Assembly (NCBI GenBank): GCA_009773395.1
Contig: WRPI01000002.1
Location: 420,413 to 484,412, forward strand
Reading direction: 5' to 3'
DNA: 64,000 bases
Origin: Hyphomonadaceae bacterium
GTDB taxonomy: Bacteria; Pseudomonadota; Alphaproteobacteria; Caulobacterales; Aquidulcibacteraceae
Part shown: positions 8,021-17,455 of the stretch, piece after piece
How the letters are laid out: each line of letters begins with the position of its first letter
Numbering within the stretch: the stretch's first letter is position 1
Program-made: the position numbers and the translations under genes
Notes under the pieces: generated by a model
What the model was told of the DNA's origin: nothing
The model's input: only the letters and a program-made list of their open reading frames with translations
Databases searched by the model: none

Positions 8021-8103
8021 GTCCACTTTTATTATTGGCTCGCTATGCGAGCATTTGTCGGCATATGATTGTCTGTATTTCCTAACCAACAAAGGCCTAT
8101 ACC

Positions 8104-9477
8104 ATGTATGAATATGATCTTTTTGTGATTGGTGCTGGTTCTGGCGGGGTGCGGGCTTCGCGTATGGCGGCTTCTTATGGTGCCAAAGTGGCGATTGCTG
8201 AAGAATATCGGATTGGCGGGACTTGCGTTATTCGTGGTTGTGTGCCGAAGAAGTTTTTGGTCTATGCCAGCCACTTTGCCCATGAAATTGCGGTTATAGC
8301 ACCATCCTATGGTTGGAATATTGGCGAAATATCGCTTGATTGGCCAAAATTACGCAATAATATTGAAGCCGAAGTTTCAAGGCTTTCCGCCATTTATTCG
8401 CGCAATCTCAATAATTCGGGGGTCGCGATTTTTGAAGAGCGTGCTGAAATTGCTGGCCCTCATTTGGTTCGTCTGGCTTCGGGCCGCGAAATATGTGCCA
8501 AATATATTCTAGTGGCTAGCGGCGGAGCGCCATTCATTCCGTCTGATATTGAAGGCGCAGAATTAGCCATTACCTCAAATGAAATTTTCCATTTGGAAAA
8601 TTTGCCAAAGTCCATAGTCATAAATGGTGGCGGCTTTATTGCGGTTGAATTTGCCTTTCTTCTCAAAGGTTTGGGGGTTGATGTTACGCTTGTCTATCGC
8701 GGTGATACCGTGCTTCGTGGCTTCGATGATGACATTCGGATTGATGTCCATAATGAATTGAAACGCAAACATATTCGCGTGATAACCCATGCAACAATCA
8801 AAAAAATCAGCAAACTGGAAGATACGCTCGAAATCTCGCTTGCAAATGGTGAAAAATTGCACACGGGGCAAATAATGATGGCGTTAGGGCGCAATCCACT
8901 TACCACGGGTTTGGGTCTCGAAAAAGCCGCTGTGGAAACCGCGCAAAATGGCGCGATCAAAGTCGATAAATATTCCAAAACCAATATTGACAGTATTTAT
9001 GCGGTTGGCGATGTAACCAATCGCGTGAATTTGACTCCCGTGGCAATTCGTGAAGGCGCGGCTTTCGCGTCAACGGTTTTCAATAATACGCCAATTGCGA
9101 TGGATCATACTAATATAGCGAGCGCAGTATTTTCCGACCCGCCAGTTGGCACTGTAGGGCTGTCTGAGCATGATGCGCGCGAAATGTTTGGTGAAATTGA
9201 TATTTACAAAACTCGTTTTCGGCCAATGCGACTTGCGTTTTCTGATGATGAAACCCGCGTGATGATGAAACTCGTGGTTCGCGCCGCAGACCAAATTGTG
9301 GTTGGTGTGCATATTGTTGGCCCTGATGCCCCCGAAATCATCCAAGCCGTTGGGATTGCAGTCAAACACGGCCTTACGAAGCAACAATTTGACGAAACTT
9401 GCGCGGTGCACCCGACAATGGCGGAAGAATTGGTAACTTTGAAAGACAAGTTTGTTTTCAAAGAATCACTGCCATAA
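8104..9477 (+). CDS. gor: Glutathione-disulfide reductase
   Basis: 457 residues. Flavoenzyme reducing GSSG with NADPH in the cytosol. The FAD-binding N-terminus (FVIGAGSGGVRASRMAA) is followed by the redox-active CVIRGC (Cys41 and Cys46). NADPH binding is shown by INGGGFIAVEFA, and the following VYRGDTVLRGFD has the two Arg that select NADPH in this enzyme. The C-terminal interface holds HPTMAEE with the catalytic His-Glu pair. ATG 8104 lies 211 bp after tRNA-Ser. Dihydrolipoamide dehydrogenase is excluded by the arginines and the redox motif. Confidence 0.95.
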   Translation: MYEYDLFVIGAGSGGVRASRMAASYGAKVAIAEEYRIGGTCVIRGCVPKKFLVYASHFAHEIAVIAPSYGWNIGEISLDWPKLRNNIEAEVSRLSAIYSRNLNNSGVAIFEERAEIAGPHLVRLASGREICAKYILVASGGAPFIPSDIEGAELAITSNEIFHLENLPKSIVINGGGFIAVEFAFLLKGLGVDVTLVYRGDTVLRGFDDDIRIDVHNELKRKHIRVITHATIKKISKLEDTLEISLANGEKLHTGQIMMALGRNPLTTGLGLEKAAVETAQNGAIKVDKYSKTNIDSIYAVGDVTNRVNLTPVAIREGAAFASTVFNNTPIAMDHTNIASAVFSDPPVGTVGLSEHDAREMFGEIDIYKTRFRPMRLAFSDDETRVMMKLVVRAADQIVVGVHIVGPDAPEIIQAVGIAVKHGLTKQQFDETCAVHPTMAEELVTLKDKFVFKESLP

Positions 9478-9670
9478 TAAGCGCCAATTCAAACTGATTC
9501 TTAGCGAGAATTTACAGTTTTTTCGCTCGCTATTCGGATAACTGCGTTAAACTTGACAAGCAAATGGCAATTTCCGCATTTTGTCCTTGAAATTAACGAT
9601 TTTTACAGGCACGAGGCTGGAATCGCTGTGGCTGTCGCGGCGCGCTCAAAATTTAATGGAATTGCGATAA

Positions 9671-10723
<1,053 letters not shown>

Positions 10724-10759
10724 GCAAGCCGCTGACAAGTAAGAGAAGGAAATTATTGC

Positions 10760-11926
10760 GTGGCACGAAGAAATTCAATGCGCCGTGGCGGTGCTGGAAC
10801 TGGAACTGTGGTGAGCCTAATCGGTATTACCGCTTTGGCTTCTATCGCATTGACTTTGGCACTAACGAGCCCGCGCGGCGCAGTAAACGCCGCGATGAAT
10901 GACGCGCTCGCTTGGGGCAGCAAAATAGTGTCAACGCCCGTAAAATGGGCGCAAGGCGGCGGAGATTGGTTTAGCTCGTTTTTCACCAATTCGGATGAAG
11001 TTCAGCGCCTAAGAAGCGAAAATTTAGCTCTTTTAGAATGGCGTGACCAAGCCAAAGCAATGGCCGAGAGGTTAGACGCCTATGAAGTCCTGCATTCCGT
11101 GCAAAATGAAACCACTAAAGGTGAAATCACGGCGCGAATGGTATCTGAAAATCATGGCCCATTTTCGGACTCTGGCATAGTCAATGCCGGCAAGAACCAG
11201 GGCGTTGGCGCTGATTGGGTTGTCGTGAACCAATATGGCTTATTGGGCCGCGTAATATCTTTGGGCAATAATAGTTCGCGAATTTTGCTGCTAACCGATG
11301 GCGAAAGCCGTATTCCGATTATGGGCGAAGTTTCGCGCGGTCGTGCGATTTTGACAGGTGACAAAACCGAAGCGCCGCATTTGGCACATTTGAACACACC
11401 GCCAATAATAGGCGAGGGTGAACGAATTTTGACGTCGGGCGATGATGGAGTGGTTCCACGCGGTATCGCAATTGGCGTTGCCGGGCGCGGCCCTGACGGC
11501 AAATGGCGTGTGAGGCTTAATAGCCGACAAGGTGCAGTCGATTTTGTGCGCCTTGTGCCGCCAAACAATTTCCCACCGCCGGTCTTGCGCGCTGTTGCAC
11601 CAACTATCGCGCCAAATGCCGCTGCTGTTCCAGTGGTAAACGGCGTGGCAGTGCCAGCATCTAGCGCGGCTGGGGGTGCTGTCTTGCCGCTAGATGCCAA
11701 TGCAGCTTCTATCCCAACTGCCGCTTCACCAAGCGCAATTTCACAGGCGCAAAATAACCGCGCGGGCAATCGGCCAACACAAGCTCCGCCATCAAAAGCA
11801 AAGCCCAAGTTCAAAGTTGTGGTAAAGGACGGTGGCTTCACGCCGCCAGCAGCAGAAAAAGCACCAAATGACCCAGCGCCCGAACCGCCAAAAACCCAAG
11901 AAGCGCCTGAGGCGCCAAACCCATAA
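10760..11926 (+). CDS. mreC: Rod-shape determining protein MreC
   Basis: 388 residues from GTG 10760; ATG 10778 is an alternative. Bitopic inner-membrane protein linking MreB to the periplasmic elongation enzymes. It shows one N-terminal membrane helix (VVSLIGITALASIALTLALT), a coiled coil (EVQRLRSENLALLEWRDQAKA) and the periplasmic beta core (NAGKNQGVGADWVVVNQYGLLGRV, LLTDGESRIPI). A Pro/Ala-rich tail of about 110 residues runs to the end, longer than in many MreC but common in alphaproteobacteria. It starts 36 bp after mreB and is followed 70 bp later by mreD. Confidence 0.95.
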   Translation: MARRNSMRRGGAGTGTVVSLIGITALASIALTLALTSPRGAVNAAMNDALAWGSKIVSTPVKWAQGGGDWFSSFFTNSDEVQRLRSENLALLEWRDQAKAMAERLDAYEVLHSVQNETTKGEITARMVSENHGPFSDSGIVNAGKNQGVGADWVVVNQYGLLGRVISLGNNSSRILLLTDGESRIPIMGEVSRGRAILTGDKTEAPHLAHLNTPPIIGEGERILTSGDDGVVPRGIAIGVAGRGPDGKWRVRLNSRQGAVDFVRLVPPNNFPPPVLRAVAPTIAPNAAAVPVVNGVAVPASSAAGGAVLPLDANAASIPTAASPSAISQAQNNRAGNRPTQAPPSKAKPKFKVVVKDGGFTPPAAEKAPNDPAPEPPKTQEAPEAPNP

Positions 11927-11996
11927 GTGATGCAGTTTTGGTATAACCCTACAGATATTTACAAACTGGGTGCGAATCGCAAAGAGACAAAATGAA

Positions 11997-12494
11997 ATGC
12001 CCGCCTTAATTGTTCCGCGCCCCACTACAATTGGCCATTTCTTAATTGGCGCGACAATTGTGATTGCGGTGCAAGTTCTGGTTCTCATGCCGCTTAATTT
12101 GGGGTTTTTGGGTTCACCTTGGCCATATGCGATTATTTGGGCAATCGCTGGCTGGTCGGTATTGGGCCCCGATTGGCGGATTGGTGGACTTATATTTTTG
12201 CTTGGGCTTCTTAGCGATGCTATTTGCGGAACATACATTGGCACTAATGCTTTGATTTATTTGCTTAGCTACGGCGCGACTTTGCTGATATCGAAAACTT
12301 TGGGCTTTAGTGCAAAAGGGGAATTGTCGGAAAGCGTAGTAATTATTGGTTTTTATATTGTAAGCGCTCTGCTTACTGGCTTGATAATTGGCACAATACC
12401 CAATTTGCTGCGAATGTTGGTGCCAGCCCTTCTCACCATCGCCCTTTATCCGCTAATCGCACGTTTCTTCGTTGTTACGAGGGACGTGAAGTGA
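11997..12494 (+). CDS. mreD: Rod-shape determining membrane protein MreD
   Basis: 165 residues from ATG 11997; GTG 11970 is possible. Five or six hydrophobic helices, with the family segments WAIAGWSVLGPDWRIGGLIFLLGLLSDAICG and GTNALIYLLSYGATLLI. MreD is the least conserved component of the elongasome, and position between mreC and mrdA supports the call. Its end overlaps the GTG start of mrdA by 4 bp (GTGA), so the two are translationally coupled. Confidence 0.9.
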   Translation: MPALIVPRPTTIGHFLIGATIVIAVQVLVLMPLNLGFLGSPWPYAIIWAIAGWSVLGPDWRIGGLIFLLGLLSDAICGTYIGTNALIYLLSYGATLLISKTLGFSAKGELSESVVIIGFYIVSALLTGLIIGTIPNLLRMLVPALLTIALYPLIARFFVVTRDVK

Positions 12495-14380
12495 GCGATA
12501 AAGAAGTCCTTTTTGATAGACGCGCGATTTTGCTTTCGGGTTTTGGAGGTTTAGCTTTTAGCGCTTTGGGCCTGAGAATGGCGCAATTGCAGATTTTTCA
12601 AAATTCGCAATATCGCACCGAGGCATCAGAAAATCAGTTTAATTTGGTGGTTTTGCCAGCTTCACGCGGACCAGTTTATGACAGATTCGGGATACCATTA
12701 GCGGTTAATCGCCGTGATTTTCGGGTTACAATTATTAAAGACGAAGTGGGCCGCCGCCAAGATGTTGAAAATACCATTGACGCAGTGGGTGCAATTATTG
12801 GTATGGATGTAGTTTCGATTGCCAAAGTCAAAGAGCAATCAAAAACATCGCTGCGTTTTGTCCCGACCCAAATTGCGGGTCAATTAAGCTGGGAGCAATA
12901 TTCCAAAATCAGTCTTTATTCGGCTAATTTTGTCGGCGTGCACCCTGAAATGGGCGAGGCAAGGCACTATCCATTGGGCGAAGCATTTGCACATGTAATA
13001 GGCTATGTTGCCAAAGCAACTTCTGAAGAAGTGAAATTGGATCCCGCCACTAATAATCCGGGTATAAGGGTTGGCAAAGAAGGCTTGGAAAAATCGCAAG
13101 AAATCCCACTCAAAGGTCGCCATGGTGCAACTAAATATGAAGTCAATGCCCATGGCAAAATCGCGCGCGAAGTTTATGATCCCAGTTTGACACCAGTGCC
13201 TGGTGAGCCAATTGTCTTAACAATTGATGCCGAATTGCAGCAATTGGCATATGATCAGTTTGTAGGTGAAAGCGGTTCGGCGGTTGTGATGGATATTCAA
13301 ACTGGCGATATTTTGGTATTGGCGTCAGCCCCAGCTTTCGACCCTAATAAGTTCATTGATGGCATCGGTTCCGCCGATTATTCGGCATACCTCAATAATG
13401 AATACCGACCACTGTATCACAAAGCCATACGCGGAACTTACCCACCAGGTTCAACTTTCAAGACCATTATGTCGATTGCTGCCCTCGAAAACCAAGTGGT
13501 GACGCCCGAGGAGACGGTTTTCTGCCCGGGTTCATACCGCGTTGGCAACGCGCTTTTCCATTGCGGTGGGCGGCACGGCAATATTGCAATGCATAATGCG
13601 ATTAAAGCCTCGTGCGATGTCTATTTTTACGAAATGGGCAAGCGCTTAGGCGGCGAAAAAATGGCCGAAACCGCGAGAAAATACGGCTTAGGCGCTGCTT
13701 ATGATTTGGGTATTCCCGGCGTTGCCAAGGGCGTTATTCCAGACGCTGCATGGAAACTAAACCGAGTGAAAACTGGTTGGGAAATTTATGATTCCATCAA
13801 TATGGTGATTGGCCAAGGTTATGTTGCGGCTTCGCCATTGCAATTGGCAGTAATGGCGGCGCGAATTGCATCATTTGGCAAAGCAGTTGTGCCGCGTTTG
13901 ATTAAGTCAGGTGCTGGTGCTGTGCCGGCCGTGCCATTTGCAAATATTGGCAGCAAATTGGAGAATTTGCAGGTGGTGCATGGCGGCATGTTTGGGGTTA
14001 CCAATGAAGGCGGCGGAACTGCGCGTGCGGATTTGGGGATTGAGGGCGTGCAAATTGCCGGTAAAACCGGCACTTCGCAAGTTCGCCGTATCACGATGGC
14101 AGAGCGGCGTGGCGGCGTAAGGTCTAATGCTTCATTGCCATGGAAATTTCGTGATAATGGTTTGTTCGTTTGTTTTGGCCCGTTTGACAGCCCGCGATAT
14201 TGCTGCGCAGTTGTGGTCGAACATGGCGGCGGCGGCGGTCGGGCAGCAGCGCCGCGTGCACGCGCAATTATGAAGGCAACGCTTTTGAAAAACCCAGGCA
14301 ATATGCCAATATTTGAACCAAATCGGGCTGCGGCTGCGGCATCAACGGACGATTCCAAAACCAAGAAAGCAGGGCGGTAA
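12491..14380 (+). CDS. mrdA: Penicillin-binding protein 2 (elongation transpeptidase)
   Basis: 629 residues from GTG 12491. Class B PBP that crosslinks peptidoglycan during elongation, partner of RodA. One N-terminal membrane anchor (LLSGFGGLAFSALGLRMAQL), the pedestal region beginning at LVVLPASRGPVYDRFG, then the transpeptidase domain. The active-site S321-T-F-K motif, an SCD motif (KASCDVYFYEM, as SxN equivalent) and KTGTSQ are all present. The C-terminal tail is Ala/Asp/Lys-rich. It overlaps mreD by 4 bp and is followed directly by rodA. Confidence 0.97.
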   Translation: MSDKEVLFDRRAILLSGFGGLAFSALGLRMAQLQIFQNSQYRTEASENQFNLVVLPASRGPVYDRFGIPLAVNRRDFRVTIIKDEVGRRQDVENTIDAVGAIIGMDVVSIAKVKEQSKTSLRFVPTQIAGQLSWEQYSKISLYSANFVGVHPEMGEARHYPLGEAFAHVIGYVAKATSEEVKLDPATNNPGIRVGKEGLEKSQEIPLKGRHGATKYEVNAHGKIAREVYDPSLTPVPGEPIVLTIDAELQQLAYDQFVGESGSAVVMDIQTGDILVLASAPAFDPNKFIDGIGSADYSAYLNNEYRPLYHKAIRGTYPPGSTFKTIMSIAALENQVVTPEETVFCPGSYRVGNALFHCGGRHGNIAMHNAIKASCDVYFYEMGKRLGGEKMAETARKYGLGAAYDLGIPGVAKGVIPDAAWKLNRVKTGWEIYDSINMVIGQGYVAASPLQLAVMAARIASFGKAVVPRLIKSGAGAVPAVPFANIGSKLENLQVVHGGMFGVTNEGGGTARADLGIEGVQIAGKTGTSQVRRITMAERRGGVRSNASLPWKFRDNGLFVCFGPFDSPRYCCAVVVEHGGGGGRAAAPRARAIMKATLLKNPGNMPIFEPNRAAAAASTDDSKTKKAGR

Positions 14381-14381
14381 A

Positions 14382-15539
14382 ATGCCATTTTCAAACTTTG
14401 GACAGGATAATAATAGCCTTTTCGGCAAAATTAAGCGCCTCGAATGGGGTCTGGTTTTATTGCTAACTTTGCTAACTTGTTATGGAACGGTTCTGCTTTA
14501 TGGCGCAGCCGAAGGCAATTGGCAGCCTTGGGCTTTGGATCATATCACAAGATTTGCGGCCATGTTGTGTTTAATGGTCATTGTCGCACTTATTGACATC
14601 AGGTTTTGGTATTATGTCGCTTACCCCGCCTACGCCATTAGTTTGTTATTGATAATTGGTGTCGATTTATTTGGTGAAATAAGCATGGGCGCGCAAAGAT
14701 GGTTGCGGCTCGGGCCAGTAAGGTTGCAGCCTTCTGAATTCATGAAAATTACCATTATTTTGGCCTTGGCACGCTATTATCAAGATTTGAATGTCAGAAA
14801 TATTGCCGCGATAAAACACCATATTATTCCGATATTATTGGCACTTTTCCCGGCTGCGATGATTATGAAACAACCTGATTTGGGAACTGGGACTGTTATC
14901 GCATTAGTTGGGGCGGTATTGGTTTTATTGGCAGGAGTTTCATGGCGCTGGGTAGCGGCAGCGATGGGGTCAGCAATAATTGGTGGCTTTGTCGGCTTCA
15001 CTTATTTCATGCATGACTTTCAACGAAAACGAATTTTGACTTTTCTAAACCCTGAGCGTGATCCATTAGGTGAGGGTTATCAAATCACCCAATCAAAAAT
15101 TGCCATTGGTTCAGGCGGTGTTTTTGGGGTTGGCTATATGCGTGGAACCCAAAGCCAATTGGACTTTTTGCCAGAACGCCATACTGACTTTGTTTTTGCC
15201 ATGCTTTTAGAGGAATTTGGCATGATTGGCGGCTTATTGGCCTTGGGGCTTTATCTTGGGGTAATTGGCTTTGGAATATTTGTTGCGATTTCGTCGCGCA
15301 ATTATTTCGGGAAATTATTGGCAGCAGGCATTTCGGTGCTGATTTTCATTTATGTCAGCATCAATGCCGCAATGATTATGGGCCTAATGCCAGTCGTAGG
15401 AATGCCAATGCCGCTCTTGAGTTATGGCGGCTCGGTCATGCTTTCAATAATGTTCGCTATTGGCTTGGTGCAAAATGTGAAAGTTCACCGCAACAAAACA
15501 ATTGGCACGAATTTTGGCTCAAGACAGAATGTGAAATGA
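14382..15539 (+). CDS. rodA: Rod-shape determining SEDS glycosyltransferase RodA
   Basis: 385 residues from ATG 14382, with AGGGCGG just upstream; an in-frame extension back to 14313 lies inside mrdA. SEDS-family peptidoglycan polymerase with about ten membrane helices. Signatures: MGAQRWLRLGPVRLQPSEFMKI, KQPDLGTGTV, TFLNPERDPLGEGYQITQSKIAIGSGGVFGVGY, and LPERHTDFVFAMLLEEFGM containing the Asp of the SEDS active centre. The C-terminus has MPVVGMPMPLLSYGGS. Distinguished from FtsW by its place after mrdA. Confidence 0.97.
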   Translation: MPFSNFGQDNNSLFGKIKRLEWGLVLLLTLLTCYGTVLLYGAAEGNWQPWALDHITRFAAMLCLMVIVALIDIRFWYYVAYPAYAISLLLIIGVDLFGEISMGAQRWLRLGPVRLQPSEFMKITIILALARYYQDLNVRNIAAIKHHIIPILLALFPAAMIMKQPDLGTGTVIALVGAVLVLLAGVSWRWVAAAMGSAIIGGFVGFTYFMHDFQRKRILTFLNPERDPLGEGYQITQSKIAIGSGGVFGVGYMRGTQSQLDFLPERHTDFVFAMLLEEFGMIGGLLALGLYLGVIGFGIFVAISSRNYFGKLLAAGISVLIFIYVSINAAMIMGLMPVVGMPMPLLSYGGSVMLSIMFAIGLVQNVKVHRNKTIGTNFGSRQNVK

Positions 15540-15571
15540 GCCAAAATGTTAAATAGAGCTTAGATACAAGC

Positions 15572-16138
15572 CTATTTTTCGCTTTCGATTTTCAAATATG
15601 CAATCACGTCACGGCGATTATTGGCCACTGGCATTCCTGCGTAGGCCATGCGGCTATCGGCAATGACGGCTTTAGGATTAGTCAAATATGCGTCAAGTTT
15701 GGCATAATCCCAACTGAAACCAGCGGATTTTAGGCCATCTGAATATGCAAAACTTGGGATTGAACCCGAATGGCGACCAACTACTTTATGCAAGTTTGGC
15801 CCAACCATATTCGGCCCACCACTTGGTAGAGTGTGGCACGCTTTGCAGACCGCGAATTGCCTTTTGCCATTTGCAAGATCCGCCTGGTTATAAGGCGCTG
15901 GCAGGCTTGCCAATTTTGCAGTGTCTTCAGCTGTCGGAAAGGTAGCGGCGGGCGCTGCTGGCGCCACAGGCGCGGCCGGTGCTGTGGTTTCCACCGCATT
16001 AGTCGCGGTTTGGGTCGCGCTAGAAGTTGATGCCACTTCATTCGTTGCAGCAGGTTTTGGCGAACAAGCGCCGAGCGCCAATAATGAAGTAAGCGAAATG
16101 AGGCAAACTGCGGCACTTTTTCCAATAATTTGTGATAT
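15572..16138 (-). CDS. Class I cytochrome c lipoprotein with apparent ATA start
   Basis: One-heme cytochrome c, electron carrier anchored on the periplasmic side. The heme motif CKACH, a GPNLHKVVGR stretch and AYAGMPV with the Met axial ligand match the short cytochrome c/c552 type. The N-terminus is a lipoprotein signal (LISLTSLLALGAC) followed by an Ala/Pro/Thr linker. No ATG, GTG or TTG gives the full signal peptide: a TTG at 16081 would start inside it. An AAGGA ribosome binding site at about 16146-16150 stands 7 nt before ATA 16136-16138, which would give MSQIIGKSAAVCLISLT, a good signal peptide. Either ATA is the start or the sequence has a mutation or error at this codon. Confidence 0.8.
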   Translation of the reverse strand: MSQIIGKSAAVCLISLTSLLALGACSPKPAATNEVASTSSATQTATNAVETTAPAAPVAPAAPAATFPTAEDTAKLASLPAPYNQADLANGKRQFAVCKACHTLPSGGPNMVGPNLHKVVGRHSGSIPSFAYSDGLKSAGFSWDYAKLDAYLTNPKAVIADSRMAYAGMPVANNRRDVIAYLKIESEK

Positions 16139-16320
16139 CCAAAAATCCTTAAATAAAATCCAAAAATAGCGACCCCAATCGGGGTAAATTAGATAACGCT
16201 AATATTGACATATTGCAACAGGAAAAATAACAAAACACAATGCGGCACTTTCGCGCATTTGGCAAAGTTGCAAAAAGGTGCAATAGTTGGAGCTCCTGAA
16301 AATTTAAGAAAGCATCATAC

Positions 16321-17118
16321 ATGTCCATTGTTCGGCTTGAAATTACTGGTTCGATTGCAACACTCACTCTTTGCCGGCCACAATCGCTAAATGCACTCGG
16401 TCAAGACGGCGATGGGCAGGCATTTCGAGCGGCATGTGAAAAAATAAATGCCGATAAATCGGTTAGAGCCGTGGTTTTTGCAGCCGAAGGTCGCGCTTTT
16501 TCTGCGGGTGGCGACCTCAAAGCTATGCAAGCCAAACACGGCAATTTTGCTGGCAGTCCTTCTGATATTGCTGATGCCTATAAATCCAATATTCATTTGA
16601 TAATCCGCTCACTTTGGGGCCTTGAAGTGCCTGTCATTTCGGCCATTAACGGCCCCGCTATTGGCTTGGGTTGCGATGTTGCCTGTATGGGCGACATTCG
16701 AATTGCTTCGAAAGACGCCAAATTTGGCCTAACATTTCTAAAAATTGGCCTTATTCCAGGCGATGGCGGTGCATGGCTTAGCCCGCGAATTATGGGCATG
16801 GCGCGTGCGGCCGAATTATTATTTACGGGCGATGTGATTGATGCTTCCAAAGCGCTTGAATGGGGCATTGTCTCCGATGTTGTTGAAGCAGATGAGCTGA
16901 TGGACGCAGCCTATGCCATGGCAACGCGGGTCGCGAAGCAACCGCCTTTGGCGCTACGCGCGACCAAAGCGCTGTTGCGCCAAGGCCAGAACACGAATTT
17001 TGACACTATTTTGGAACTTTCCGCCGCTACTCAAGGACTAATGCATAATACCGAAGACCATATTGAAGGTGTCGCCGCGATTCTTGAAAAGCGCGCGCCA
17101 CATTTTACGGGGCGCTGA
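16321..17118 (+). CDS. Enoyl-CoA hydratase/isomerase family protein
   Basis: 265 residues, crotonase fold. AFSAGGDLKAMQ forms the first oxyanion-hole strand with an Asp common in isomerase-type members. AINGPAIGLGCDVACMGDIRIAS is the second conserved block, and FLKIGLIPGDGGAWLSPRIMG has a Gly-Asp-Gly at the place of the second hydratase Glu. The C-terminal trimerisation helices are complete. A role in fatty acid or aromatic acyl-CoA breakdown is probable but the substrate is open. Start ATG 16321. A structured repeat lies immediately downstream. Confidence 0.88.
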   Translation: MSIVRLEITGSIATLTLCRPQSLNALGQDGDGQAFRAACEKINADKSVRAVVFAAEGRAFSAGGDLKAMQAKHGNFAGSPSDIADAYKSNIHLIIRSLWGLEVPVISAINGPAIGLGCDVACMGDIRIASKDAKFGLTFLKIGLIPGDGGAWLSPRIMGMARAAELLFTGDVIDASKALEWGIVSDVVEADELMDAAYAMATRVAKQPPLALRATKALLRQGQNTNFDTILELSAATQGLMHNTEDHIEGVAAILEKRAPHFTGR

Positions 17119-17136
17119 TTTGCGGCAAAAGCTCGA

Positions 17137-17242
17137 CTAGCGCGGTGGTTTTTCAAGTGGAACTTGAAAACCGCGCTAGATTCTTTACTTGGTCGCGCAA
17201 TTTATCCCCTCAAGCGATTCCACTTGAGGGGATTGCGCTCTA
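17137..17242 (+). repeat. Structured two-hairpin repeat, copy A
   Basis: About 106 bp after the crotonase stop codon. Hairpin 1: CTAGCGCGG (17137-17145) pairs with CCGCGCTAG (17171-17179), and inside it TTTTCAAGT (17150-17158) pairs with ACTTGAAAA (17162-17170). Hairpin 2: CCCCTCAAG (17206-17214) pairs with CTTGAGGGG (17223-17231). It ends in ATTGCGCTCTAA. Similarity extends upstream to GCGGCAAA at 17122. Related copies lie at 49970-50075 and, on the minus strand, 57323-57426. One frame through it (KTALDSLLGRAIYPLKRFHL) is open, as in the aroQ copy. Confidence 0.85.
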
Positions 17243-17284
17243 ATATGCGACTAATTGTCGCTATTTTGGGCAAATATTACCGTA

Positions 17285-17304
17285 TTGTGACTATGTTATC
17301 ACAA
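17285..17304. promoter_or_regulatory. Candidate operator upstream of the TonB receptor
   Basis: Perfect inverted repeat TTGTGA-N8-TCACAA, about 150 bp before the receptor ATG. It resembles CRP/FNR-type half-sites, but the spacer is 8 rather than 6. The rest of the interval between crotonase and receptor (17119-17455) holds the structured repeat and no other gene. Confidence 0.35.
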
Positions 17305-17455
17305 AAGCGACATGAAACCCGCAAAATCGGGCAAAATATTGTCGCCAGCCTTGCAAAAAATTAACAAAAAGCGCATATCCAATTTCGCGTGTTGGCTGTT
17401 GCTTTGCCTTTTTGCAAACAAAAAGCCAAACGAAGTTTTTGATAAGGGGAAAATT

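Noticed and set aside
17164-17364. Short plus-strand frame in repeat copy A as a gene
   Set aside because: The frame is the repeat itself; its similarity to the AroQ tail is due to the shared repeat, not an independent protein.
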